Shown here: one piece after another, positions 47,669-58,307 of the stretch | Layout: each line of letters opens with the position of its first letter | How positions within the stretch are numbered: the first letter of the stretch is position 1 | Source: Platerodrilus igneus | Lineage: Eukaryota; Arthropoda; Insecta; Coleoptera; Lycidae | Assembly: GCA_036346225.1 (NCBI GenBank) | Contig: JARFIW010000663.1 | Span: 1,364,001-1,428,000, forward strand | Direction: 5' to 3' | Length of the DNA: 64,000 nt | Translations under genes and position numbers: made by a program | Notes under the pieces: model-generated | What the model was told of the DNA's origin: nothing | Databases searched by the model: none | What the model saw: the letters and a program-made list of their open reading frames with translations, nothing else

Positions 47669-48316
47669 TATAATCAAATAATAACCAAAAAACAAAAATC
47701 TAAGCCTTTTTAAATCAAATAAATAACTCAAAAACTGTAAATTTTAAAACAATTTTAATATAAATTTTCCGTAATTTAAGTACACGCGTACTTATAAGTT
47801 TCTTTAAAATCGATTTTGGTAAAATTAAACGGTGTAACAGTTACAGTTACCAAGTGATTAAGTGAAAGGTCATTTCCGGTGACCGCATTCCGATTACGCT
47901 CGAGCTTATTTTGTTAATTACACATTTAAAAATAAAGTGTTGTTATTTATAAATTAGATAATTTGATATTTTGAAGTAATTAGTTTATTTAAATTTGATT
48001 TGGCGGTTTAAAAAATTTAAAATAAATAAATAGTGTTTTTCGCGGTACATTTTGAATCGAATTGCTTTAGGGAATTTATTTGGTTCTAGTTGTCATTTTG
48101 ACGCTTAGTGCTTGTTGTTTTTTTGTTAAAATTTGATATATAATTGGGCGGTTTGAAGTTTAAATAAATACAAGGTTGCTTGCGGTTCACCTTTAAACAA
48201 AACATTTTTATTGGACCAACCATTTGCGCTCTTCTAGCGTCGTTCTTTTAGCGTCGTAACTGTCAAGTCGTCTTTGAGCTGCGTTTTAGGCGTCATTCTT
48301 TGTTAGTTTTGTCAGC
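47669..48316 (+). promoter_or_regulatory. 5' UTR of the LINE with an imperfect tandem repeat
   Basis: Two related blocks start AAATTTGATTTGGCGGTTT near 47991 and AAATTTGATATATAATTGGGCGGTTT near 48129. Each is followed by AATAAATA and a CGCGGT/TGCGGT segment, giving a period of about 140 bp. LINE 5' UTRs often carry internal promoters as tandem repeats; that role is inferred. Confidence 0.45.
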
Positions 48317-49690
48317 ATGGTGGTCCACCGCGACGAGGAGCCGTTGCCCAGGAGGAAGAGGGGAGATCGGCCGGAGTCTGATAGGTCAGAGGCTGAGGGC
48401 GCTGTTAGGGGGAAACAGCTGAAGATAGTGTTAAAGGATTGTATGTTAGGGATTCAGGAGAAGGTACAAGAGGTAGAGGAGCTTGTGTCTGCGGCGGTCG
48501 TGTCGGGGGAGTCGGGGCCACCCGTGGTGGTTGCGGCGCCAGAATTGCCTTCTACTTCGAAAGCCCAGCGCACAATGTCGACTAGCAGCAACGTTAGCGT
48601 TGATGCTAGCGACCTCGATGAGCTGGAGTTCTTGAAGTTCAGGGTGAGGAAGGCGCACGCTGCCGTCTATGGAAAGGTACCGACGACCTCCGCCACTATC
48701 GTCAGAAAGATGGTTCGGCACGCCGTGGATGATATCCGCGACGTTACGAACCAACTTATAGGCATGGTTAGGGCGCTTCGACTTTGCTTAAATAGTCCTG
48801 GGAGAGCTGGTGTTATCGGGGGAAATCCAGCGGTGCTTGCTCCTGTTTCAGGGCAGCAGAGTTCCCGGGGTCAGGAGGTGCCGATGCCGCGGAAGGTGTC
48901 GTATGCTGCAGCTGCTGCAGGTGTAACGCCTACTTTTGCTGTTAGGGTCGACGCCAGGCCAGGGGAGAAAGAGGACGTCATGTCGACCCTGAAGAAAAAG
49001 GTCGATCCCGCTCGTGATGGGTTTGTCGTAGTCGGAGCTCGTAGGACTCGTAGAGGTGGTGTAGTAGTTGAGTGCTCAGGACGAGAAGACGCGAAGAAAT
49101 TGCAGTCGAAGGTCGGCGGTCACTGCAAAGAGCTCGTGGCGAAGACCATCGAGAAGAAGCGTCCACGGGTCGTTCTTCCGGGGGTCGAAGCGGGGATGAA
49201 GGCAGAAGAACTGGTTCGGTTGATCGCGAGCCAGAATCCCCGCTTCGGCGATTTGAAGATCGAAGACCACCTGAGGGAGAAATTTAGGTTTGGCGGAAAG
49301 GGCCCTTGGGGTCCCTTCGTCAACATAATCTTCGAAGTGACCCCCACACTTCGGAGACGCATATTAGCTGACGCTATAAACCTCAGGTGGCGAAGAGTCT
49401 GGGCCCAGGACCACTTCTCGATGACCCAGTGCTACAGGTGCTACGAGTACGGCCATAGATCGATGGAGTGCAGGGAGAAGGTACAGTGGTGCGGTAACTG
49501 TGCCGACGTCGGACACGAGTTCAAGAATTGCCGGAAGGCAATCCCCTGCTGTGTGGTTTGCGCTAGGGCAAACGACAGAACTGGCGGTGGTGCGAAGGTC
49601 GATACGCGCCACGACGCCAAGTCGAGTAGATGCCCCACGATGCTGAGATTGAAGAACGCAATCACACGGAACATCGATTATGGACCGTGA
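48317..49690 (+). CDS. LINE ORF1, gag-like nucleic-acid-binding protein
   Basis: 457 codons, uninterrupted. The N-terminal half is charged with a helical stretch (residues 35-60 and 95-150). The centre has a KEDVMSTLKKKVDP-type domain found in R1/jockey gags, and the C-terminus has zinc knuckles: CYRCYEYGHRSMEC, CGNCADVGHEFKNC and a third irregular one beginning CCVVC. It binds the LINE RNA. Length and knuckle number fit R1-type elements. The stop at 49688-49690 lies just inside ORF2. High GC compared with the surroundings fits a mobile element with its own codon use. Confidence 0.88.
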   Translation: MVVHRDEEPLPRRKRGDRPESDRSEAEGAVRGKQLKIVLKDCMLGIQEKVQEVEELVSAAVVSGESGPPVVVAAPELPSTSKAQRTMSTSSNVSVDASDLDELEFLKFRVRKAHAAVYGKVPTTSATIVRKMVRHAVDDIRDVTNQLIGMVRALRLCLNSPGRAGVIGGNPAVLAPVSGQQSSRGQEVPMPRKVSYAAAAAGVTPTFAVRVDARPGEKEDVMSTLKKKVDPARDGFVVVGARRTRRGGVVVECSGREDAKKLQSKVGGHCKELVAKTIEKKRPRVVLPGVEAGMKAEELVRLIASQNPRFGDLKIEDHLREKFRFGGKGPWGPFVNIIFEVTPTLRRRILADAINLRWRRVWAQDHFSMTQCYRCYEYGHRSMECREKVQWCGNCADVGHEFKNCRKAIPCCVVCARANDRTGGGAKVDTRHDAKSSRCPTMLRLKNAITRNIDYGP

Positions 49691-50478
49691 AGAAAAAGAT
49701 AGATTTAAAAGAAGCAAGAAGATAAAATTCGCGCAATTAAATCTCGGGAACGGAAAAGGGGCTACAAATAACTTCGTAAAGTTATTCAGCGAAAATAATA
49801 TCGACATCGGGCTTATACAGAAACCGCACCTGTATAGTCACAAAATAACAGGTTTTGGGAAGGGGGTTACCGTTTTAAACGCAAACAGCGAACGGGACGT
49901 GCGCCGGAATAATCCTAAACAATCTGTCGAATGAGCTCATAACCACCGCAGAAATAAAAACGGGATTGCATACGTTTTACGTGATAAGCACTTACCTTCC
50001 GCCGATCAATTCCCGGCGGGAGAATCCTCAAACAGAGGACTTAATAAATCAAATTGAAGGAATCCTTCGTAAAATCGGTAGAAATAGAAATTTAATTATC
50101 GCGGGAGACTTTAATGCTAAGTCGCCATTATGGGGCAGCCCTATCGAAGACGATAGAGGCTCGCAGGTTGCTGATCTTTTTACGGGATTGGACCTTAGTG
50201 TGATAAACACTAATGATTCACCTACGTTTGAGACGCATAGAGGCAGCAGTTTTATAGATATTACTGCAGTCTCGCACGAAATGTTAGAAACGATTTGTAA
50301 TTGGAAACTAAGGTCGGACGAGGAAACGCTCTCTCACCATAAATTAATAACATGGGACGTTGAAACCAAAACAAGCGCAAACGAGCAGCTAACTATATTT
50401 CCGCGGTTCTGTAATAAAAAGCAAATTGGGAGCGGTTTAAAGAAAAATTTGGCGAAAGTATCCTGCGCTCGAAAATGA
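49680..50478 (+). pseudogene. LINE ORF2, endonuclease domain
   Basis: Starts with the ATG overlapping the end of ORF1. FAQLNLGNGKGATNNF is the R1-type N-terminal motif, followed by GLIQKPHL (catalytic Glu replaced by Lys in the usual QEP motif), ISTYLPP, IAGDFNAKSPLWGS (catalytic Asp and Asn) and the SHHKLI end motif (usually SDH). A frameshift between about 49900 and 49966 splits it, and a second lies after 50440. The Lys at the QEP position would itself abolish nicking. Confidence 0.85.
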
Positions 50479-50526
50479 GCTATTTAACTGCCGAGAGGCA
50501 GACGAAGTAGAAACACTCGCGAAAAA

Positions 50527-53321
50527 TTGAACGACGCGGTGGTAGACGCGTCGTCGTATTCCATGCCGCAAAAGAAAACATTTAAAGACAGCGTACCCTG
50601 GTGGACCCGGGAACTAACCACCAAGCGGGCAGAAACGCGTAACCTAAGGCGCCGCTATCAACGCGCCTCGGGAGATATAAGAGAACAACGGAGAATAGAA
50701 TATAATCAAAGTTACCGCGAATATAAAATACTAATAGAAGAAACGCGAACGAATAAATTTAAAGAATTCTGCACGCAAAACTCAGAGAAAGAACCCTGGG
50801 GAACCGCATACCGCGTAATTAGAAGAAAACAACAAAAAATCGCGCTCAGTAATATAAAGAAAACAAATGGCGAATACACGGAAGGTTTTAAAACCACAGC
50901 GGAATATTTACTAGAGAAATTTTTCTCATCAGATAATCCCGAGGGGGATAAAGGGTCGCACGATTTAGTACGTCGGGAAGCTGCAGAGGCGCAAGGAACA
51001 GGTGCCGATAAGGCAGTCCTAGTTTACGAGGTCGTCAGGGCTCTTAGGAGGATGAACCCTAAGAAGGCACCGGGGCATGATGGAATCACTTCAGACGCAG
51101 CTCTGCAGGCGTGCCTGTTAGCCCCGTGTGTCTTTGTTGGGTTGTTTAATCTTTGTTTAGAAAGGGCGTTTTTCCGCGTTGCTGGAAAATCCAGAATGTG
51201 AAATTTATACCCAAACCTAAAAAGGCGGATGCGTCAGATCCGGGCAGCTATCGTCCAATTAGCTTGCTACCGGTGCTGGGAAAAGTTTTAGATCGCGTTA
51301 TGACTACGCGTGTTGAGCACCTAGTGCGAGACAGCGGCGGTTTTAATAACCGACAGTTTGGTTTCGTGGAGGGCAAGTCGACTATCGAAGCGTTAGAGTT
51401 CGTTGTCGGGGAAATTAAGCAGGCAAGAGATGCTAAAGAATACTGTGTCGTTGTTGCTTTGGACATTTCAGGAGCATTTGATGCTGCCTGGTGGCCATTA
51501 ATCGTTTGTAAGTTCGATCGTAGGGGTTGTCCGCGAAACTTGATGTCTTTGGTGAAGAGCTATTTCTCGGGGCGATTGGCACAGGTTGAAATTCCGGGTG
51601 AAGTTCTGTTGCGTGAGGTGGAAAGGGGATGCCCGCAAGGGTCATGTTCTGGTCCCACATTTTGGAAGTTGTTGTATGAGAGCATCTTTAGGGTCAAGTT
51701 GCCCGCAGGATGCTCAATCGTTGGGTTTGCAGATGATACACTTTTAATTGTAAGATCGAGATTGTTAATGGATATGCGCACAAAACCGAACGAGGCGCTT
51801 AATAAATTACACGAATGGTCGCAGGCGGTAAAATTAAAATTTAACACGGCGAAGTCAGAGGCGCTTTATTTCGGCACGAAACCAGGACAGAGAACTGCTA
51901 GGTTAGAGCTAGGAGGGGAGAAAATCCCGTTTAAAGATTGTATTACCTACCTAGGCGTCAAGATCGACAATAAATTAAATTGGAAAGCGCACGTACAATA
52001 CGTAAAAAGTAAGGGCGGCGAAATATCAAATAAAATGATGGCGGCGGCTAAAATAAAGTGGGGTTTCAGGGGCGAATCGCTGAGGACGGTTTATGCCGGA
52101 GCAATTGAGCCGACAATACTGTACGCAGCTTCTGTATGGGCAGAAGGTTGTAAAGTCCGGGAGATGCGTCAGTTGACGAGCGTACAACGCATAACCGCGG
52201 TAAAAGCGGCGAGGGCGTACAGGACCACCTCTACGGAGGCTGTCCTGGTGATCAGTAGGACTCTCCCTATCGAATATGTCGTTACGGAGATTAGAGATAG
52301 ACGATTAATAAATATAGGAAAAGGGCGTGAAATTATCGAAGATCTTATACTTGGTAATAGGGAAATTGCAAGAAAGATCGTTGTATCTGAGTTGGGGCAT
52401 CCGGCTGATATTAGAGGAATCGAGTTTGTCAAAGGTGATGAGGACGCGATGGGTATCAGAATTTATACGGACGGTTCACGTATGGACAATGGACAAGCAG
52501 GCGCGGCGTTTGTCGTGTATAAGCAGGAAAGGGAGGTGTTTCGGTTTCAAACCAAACTCGCGAGCTGGTGCACTATCTTCCAGTGCGAATTGGTAGCCAT
52601 ACGAGAGGCTATCGATTACGTAATAAACCATACGGGCAGAGACGAGTATTATATAATCAGTGATAGTAAATCGGCGCTGACGGCTTTAACAAACATGAAC
52701 ACCTCGACAGATCTCCAAGCGGACGTCTGGAGGATAGCGTGTACGGCGCTCGAGTTTCGACGTTTAAAGTTCTGTTGGGTCAGGTCGCACAATGGTAACG
52801 TAGGAAACGATAGCGCTGACGAATTAGCTAAAGAGGCCGCGACGGGCGACTTTCGAATATCACATTCGTCGATACCGAGGTCTTTAATCAAAAGAAAGAT
52901 GCGCGAAAAATCAATTCGACAATGGGAAGAGAGGTGGAACAACGCTGCCACGGGCAGGTTGACCCACAAATTTATACCGAGCATAGAAGCTAGAGGTAGG
53001 ATCGAGGTCAAGCTCGATCACAAAATGGTGCAGTTGATAACAGGGCACGGCGCCCTAAAGGCGTATTTACAAAGGTTCGGGCTAACCAACAGCGACCGCT
53101 GCGAATGCGGTGAGGGCGCGGAAAGCGCAGAGCACGTGCTCTTCGACTGCCCGCTTGAGGCAGGAAATCGAGGGTTGGCTGATAGCAAACTAGCTATCAT
53201 AGGTCTGGCATGGCCAAAGAGCCTAGAGGAAGTCGAAGTGGTTAACCAGAAGGCGTTCTGGACAGCCTTAAAAGAATTCGCGGGAAGGGTCGCGAGATTA
53301 GACAATGATAACCGCGTGTAA
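50527..53321 (+). pseudogene. LINE ORF2, reverse transcriptase, RNase H and C-terminal zinc motif
   Basis: The first frame (50527-51201) covers the linker and KKAPGHDGIT. After a frameshift in the overlap 51153-51201 the second frame runs 722 codons. Reverse transcriptase motifs are PGSYRPISLLP, FGFVEGKST, ALDISGAFDAAWW, GCPQGSCSGP and the catalytic FADD at 51726-51737. RNase H starts with IYTDGS near 52461 and keeps D, E (QCELVAIREA), D (SDSKSAL) and D (GNDSADELAK). The C-terminus has CECGEGAESAEHVLFDC. The long second frame is intact. RNase H is not present in all R1 elements. Confidence 0.9.
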
Positions 53322-53475
53322 AATTCGGTGGGGTTGGTGGGATAATTGGAAAATTTTACATTGACTTGGCGTGAGTAAGGATACGAGCATAGATATAACC
53401 AAAACCTGATATTAAAAATTAAAAAAAAAAAATAAAAAAAATAATAATAATAATAATAATAAAATAACATGATAA

Positions 53476-54420
53476 TTATACCCAAATGTCCAATATGCAC
53501 GAGAAACCCCCACACCATTAATACAATCACCGCCTATCTTCATAATTATGTGCGGAAAATCGGGAAATCGGGAATAAATAATAACAAATAAACAATAATA
53601 AATAAATCAGAAACCCTCATTAAATTAAATCAATAAAATAAACAAAGATAATAAAATAGAGTGAAACCGCGCATTCCCCCCAAGACTTGAAAGTGAAGTG
53701 ATAGTGATAGTGATTGTGATCCCCTCCAAGAACATTTAGTGCATACCCACCAGGACTTTAGCAGTGCACCCCATCTTCCCCTTAGAAGTAAGTTACAGTT
53801 AGATGTAAGCAGACGACCAGATCTTCGGATGCAGGAGAATTTTATCATGGAGGTAAGACTTAAATTGTGGCGGCTGTACTCGCACAAGCATTGATTTACA
53901 TTAATTAGTAGTTTTTGAAATAATTTAACAAGCACGTTTTGTGTGTAATGGCGCTAGCCGACATATGCTTGTGGGAGTGCACCTGATAAATAGGGTTATG
54001 CTTTTGCTATTTTATGCACTGCTATATGCTTAACGCTTATTAGACATTTATTTATATATTTATATAATTATATTTATTTATATTTTATATTTACACTTTA
54101 TATTTATTAGCATGTATTGTAGTATTTTGTGGCATATTTGTTTTGTTTGACGTTCTGTCGCCATTTTGGTTGCAGTATATATTTGGGAAGGAAGAGTAGA
54201 GTTGTGAAGTCTGTAATCATAATATAAATCAGTTAGGGAATGATAGGGAAAGCTAGGGATGGATTTAAATTAGTTAGCTAGATTTGGATAGTTTTAAGAC
54301 GATCCTTCAGGTCGCACTGGTAAGCAGAGCCGGCGTCTGCTATCCGGTATTATGGATCTCTCCCCCTCTCATTTTTGCTTGTGTCTTGTTGACAACCCTG
54401 TTTTTAGTTTTTGTTTTGTT
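53476..54420. other. Unassigned region downstream of the LINE
   Basis: May include the end of the LINE 3' UTR (A/T-rich, AATAATAACAAATAAACAATAAT). A GTGATAGTGATAGTGATTGTGATC microrepeat occurs at 53698-53720. No coding region is recognised. Confidence 0.4.
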
Positions 54421-54424
54421 TTTG

Positions 54425-54525
54425 TTTCAGTTTTGACAGATTTTTAGGTTTGTTAGATTGTTAGAGTTTGTTAGGTTTGTTAGATTTTTAGGTTTGTTAG
54501 ATTTTTATTTAGTTTTTATTTAGGG
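54425..54525. repeat. TTTTTAGGTTTGTTAGA tandem repeat
   Basis: About five imperfect copies of a 16-20 bp unit TTTTTAGGTTTGTTAGA. Confidence 0.7.
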
Positions 54526-54814
54526 TGGATCAACTATGAAGTTAGTATAAATTAGAAGCACGTTATTTTTCGCGTTTAAACCCAATGTAGTACCTCCGGG
54601 TGGAGCATTGGGGACGTGGCCGCAAGTATAGCGGCCCTTATTCAAATTATAATGGTAACTTATCCTCACCAGGGTTGATAATGCTTAACACAGGTGGTGA
54701 TAGACTTTGTGCTCGAACACCCTTATATACCACGTCTTCTTTACCTTTGACGGTTGATTCGCTTCTTACGAAACCAAATTGGATTGGGGATAAGCTTCCA
54801 AAAGCCCGAGACTG

Positions 54815-55108
54815 TTAATTTAAACTAGCACTTCCACAAGGTAGTGAATCATCATATGGTGTGAGGGTATCACGTATTGGATGCAGGCAGGGGTTATTTT
54901 TGGTAAACCACGAACCGTACGGAGGTGGCAATTCTTCGTAACCCTCAAAACAATTTACAGGATTTCCACTATCCGCAAATAATGAACGGTATGAAGGTGG
55001 TTTTTCTTCATAAATTTTATGTTTATTTAGCCTACTGTCACCACCGCCAAACAACGAGCTGTATGCGGGTGGTGAATCATCAAATTCTTCGCAATCCGTA
55101 AAATTGCA
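54815..55108 (-). CDS. Likely terminal exon with tandem PPxY repeats
   Basis: The minus-strand frame opens after an AG at 55110-55109 preceded by a pyrimidine-rich stretch, and ends at a TAA at 54815-54817. It has three 24-residue repeats centred on PPxY: DDSPPAYSSLF (PPAY at 55072-55061), EEKPPSYRSLF (55000-54989) and EELPPPYGSWF (54928-54917). The motifs are exactly 72 bp apart. A decayed fourth copy (TPYDDS) follows near 54855. PPxY motifs bind WW domains, for example of Nedd4-type ubiquitin ligases. An in-frame TAG sits just before the AG, so the exon must be spliced to an upstream exon I could not identify. It could also be a gene relic. Confidence 0.5.
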   Translation of the reverse strand, partial: CNFTDCEEFDDSPPAYSSLFGGGDSRLNKHKIYEEKPPSYRSLFADSGNPVNCFEGYEELPPPYGSWFTKNNPCLHPIRDTLTPYDDSLPCGSASLN

Positions 55109-55114
55109 CTACGT

Positions 55115-56530
55115 TCTAAGTAAAAGGACATCATAAATACGCTTTGTTGTATTTAACATTACTTAAGAGAATTTTAATTAAACATTTAAATTGAACATAA
55201 CCTCAATATGCACAAAAAAAGGTTTTATGACAGCTTTTATGTTTACAACTTATAAGGTTATATAGGAAAGCAAAGATAATATTAAATAATTAAGGTAGTC
55301 GGTAAATAAAGTTATGACTATATTTTACATGCATTATTTTTCTAGATAATTGAAATTTAAAATGTAACGCATGCACATCGTTCCATGACAAAAATAAATA
55401 AGAACTCATACTTGTATTCAAGATATATGAAAGAAAACGTATACTTAAGCATTGAGCTTACGGCTTGTTCAGAATTATAGGATCTTCTTACGGTTTGTTA
55501 AGGCGCACACCATTGTTAATTATTTTGGTTGTTAACCTCAAACTTCAAATTTCTAAGAGCCAATCCTTTTGTTCTACAACCATATGTTTTGTTAACGGAG
55601 CATTTAGTTTATTTTAAAAGTTAAATAACAGCAACATGAATTCTTGTACGATAAAAGATAATATTTGTAGGTAGTAAAATTGATACATAGGCGTAGACAG
55701 CCTAGCATAGATAATTAGATACTCCACCAGAGAATACTATACTAGAGGATGTATCACCTGAAGATACTTCACCAAATGAACATGCTACCGGAGGATATGC
55801 CACCAGAGGAACCTAGAAAATAAACGTGTTACAAAAACAATTTATTGTAATACGCATCGAGAAACAGTCTAAAAATTTATATGTAATCAGCTTACCATTC
55901 ATTAATATTTTGAACGGGTTATTCAGGTAGACTTTCTCTATACGCATTTTGCTAGTATTCTGAAACGACATCTATGTATGTTAAGAAGAATAAAAGAAAA
56001 AAGACACCTTTTACATACCAGGTACGACATCATGGCCTTAGAAAGGACATCTTTATCACAAAACGGCATGTGCACAAAAGGAAGTCAGATTTCAAAAGCA
56101 CGAGAATTTATTCTGGTTTTGAAGATAACCACACTTTTTGAGAGAGGGACAAACAAGGAAACCATCTTAAATAACAGATTCATATTTACATCAGTTGTCT
56201 ATTTATGGACATTATTCAAAGGTTTACAAATTAGAAAATTACATCTGATTATAATTATTTATATTATTTATACACAAGAAAGAATATTAAATTAAAACTA
56301 AAGATGGATGTATATAATGTATTATTTAATTATACTAAAGGGAAATGTTACACAAATCAAAACTAACTTGTGATTGTAAACGGTATTAATATAAAATTAA
56401 AATGAAGAAATGCTTTTATAAGGAAGGAAGTAGAACCTCAATGTAATATGGCAAGGCAATGGTAAATTGACATGTTACAGAAGTATAAGGAAGATTTATT
56501 ACAAAAGCTTGAGTAATCTTGGTAGAAGGT
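55115..56530. other. Unassigned, with a short Pro/Glu-Asp microrepeat
   Basis: At about 55724-55808 the plus strand carries irregular copies of GAGGATATGCCACCAGAGG (reading as P-P-E and E-D-x-x-P-E). An AG precedes it and a stop follows. It could be a small exon, but support is thin. The 105-codon plus frame at 55978-56295 has no recognisable feature. Confidence 0.3.
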
Positions 56531-56539
56531 TTAAACGTC

Positions 56540-56779
56540 AAATTGAAATAGCACATAGAATTACGATGGAAATGAGATTTCGATAAGCGTTATTTAACAA
56601 CAAATATAGCAAATATAAATTTTTGATTTTTTTTGTTAGTAATTTATAAAGGCGATTAAATATGAAATAATAGTCCACGCCTAATTGGATTATATAGCCA
56701 ATGACTGTCTTATAATTAATATGAAAAACTAATTACGGAATTAAATAATAGGTACATTAGTCTAGTAAACCAAAGAATC

Positions 56780-56780
<1 letters not shown>
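56540..56780. repeat. Dispersed repeat family, copy D fragment
   Basis: GAATTACGATGGAAATGAGAT and GATAAGCGTTATTTAACA match the starts of copies A and C (13185 and 16555). Confidence 0.4.

Positions 56781-56822
<42 letters not shown>
56781..56822. repeat. (TA)n microsatellite
   Basis: About 21 uninterrupted TA units. A 63-codon minus frame at 56779-56970 ends in the translated repeat and is not a gene. Confidence 0.95.
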
Positions 56823-56826
<4 letters not shown>

Positions 56827-56829
56827 CAC

Positions 56830-58190
56830 GTCAAAAAAATATGTTACAATATATTCATGGTGTGTTACAGCTGTCCCTTTAGCTAGCATTTCGTTTATTT
56901 TCTGGAACAAAACTTTTGATTTTTCGTCCCGGCACTTATGTTCTCTATCATTTGTATAATCAATTCCCAATTTTTTTTATTTTAAGACCCGGTGTTCATT
57001 ATTATTGTTCTAAGCCATGTTTAAAATGAAATGAAATCGCTCTACAATGCGGTCGTTGCAGTCTCCACACGTTGTAGCTTGTTCTGCAAGCTGGTCGTAC
57101 CTTAGATTTTGAGGAAGGCTGATATTGCGCATTGCACTACAAGTTGTACCACAATCCTACTAACCTATAATCATCGTTGAAACCGGCAAACCAATTGCGC
57201 TCGTGCTACAGATTATACGATAGATTGCTCGTTTGTAGGCCTTTCAACTTTTAATTAGTTAATCGAAAATGCGTAGAAGTGTGTACATTTTACACTACGT
57301 ACCCCATTTTAATAAATGATTGTTTTCATGTTTGAAGAATTGTTCAATTATTCAACATTTATTGTAGTTAAACGACTTACTTTACTGTAATTCCATAACT
57401 CGAGCTTCTAATCTTTGGGTGCTAGAAATATGCTTAAAAATTATTACTATGCTGTAAAAGGTTTTATGTGAGTGTTGTTGTGGGGCAGTTTTAAATTACA
57501 TTGGTTAAACTGGATCTACTTTAATTTTTGAGTGTTAGTTTATGTGGATTGCTTTGGAATAACTATTATAAATCTAACTGGTTATTTAAACAATGTTCAT
57601 GCTGATGTAGGTTTTTGAAACAATGTTTCCTTGGTGGCGATACAAAAATCTCATCTTGTTGTTACAACATTTTTGTCTAGCTGCCGTTATATGCAGGTTA
57701 AGTATAATGAGGTAAATACATTGCAGCTATCAAAAACTCTTAATCCATAATTATCTACCAAGTTTTACTTAAAAAATTTATAACTTTCCAGTGATGTAAA
57801 GTAACAGTAAAAGTTAATTTAAATACTTAGCGATTGCAAATGTGCACAAACTAAATTTGAATCTTCCAAATTTAACCATTAAACAACCAACAGTTAAGCG
57901 AAAGTCGGAATTAAGTTTCTTATTTAAAAAGTCATTGATTATAGGAATGCATTTTTGTAAACAAGAGTTCCTTTAAATGAAAGTGAACTGTATGCAAATG
58001 AACAACCGTTAATAGGCGGTCAAATGTGTTTCCTGATTTTCTTTTAATTCAAACTAATTACGTTAAAAGCATGCACATCGTCATCATTATTGACGGATAA
58101 AACATATGATTTCTAGATTATTTTTTTCTGATGCGGAAAAATCACATATTTCAAAGAAATGGCCGTTCATCAATATGGGGCAGTATCTGT
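56830..58190. other. Unassigned AT-rich region
   Basis: No open frame above background, RNA gene or repeat recognised between the microsatellite and the zinc-finger array. Confidence 0.5.
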
Positions 58191-58307
58191 TTGTGCATGT
58201 TTGCATGTTGCACAATAATCACAATTATACATGCGAATGAACGTTCGTTAGTGTGCGACTTCATATGTTTCTGTAAATAAACTTTTTGTGAAGGTATAAT
58301 TACACAG

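Larger units (their letters stand above)
47669..53475 (+). mobile_element. R1-like non-LTR retrotransposon (LINE) with RNase H
   Basis: The order is 5' UTR, gag-like ORF1, ORF2 with apurinic endonuclease, reverse transcriptase, RNase H and a C-terminal CCHC motif, then a 3' tail with (AAT)n at about 53440-53470. It begins right after the gypsy element's target duplication. ORF1 and ORF2 overlap by 11 bp. The endonuclease and gag resemble the R1 clade, but the flanks are not rDNA. ORF2 has at least three frameshifts, so the copy is inactive or carries sequencing errors. Confidence 0.9.

Noticed and set aside
48446..49807. Several antisense frames of 60-147 codons opposite LINE ORF1
   Set aside because: Shadows of a GC-rich coding region; no independent features.
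55978..56295. 105-codon plus-strand frame
   Set aside because: Composition is that of random AT-rich sequence, with no motif and no splice context.
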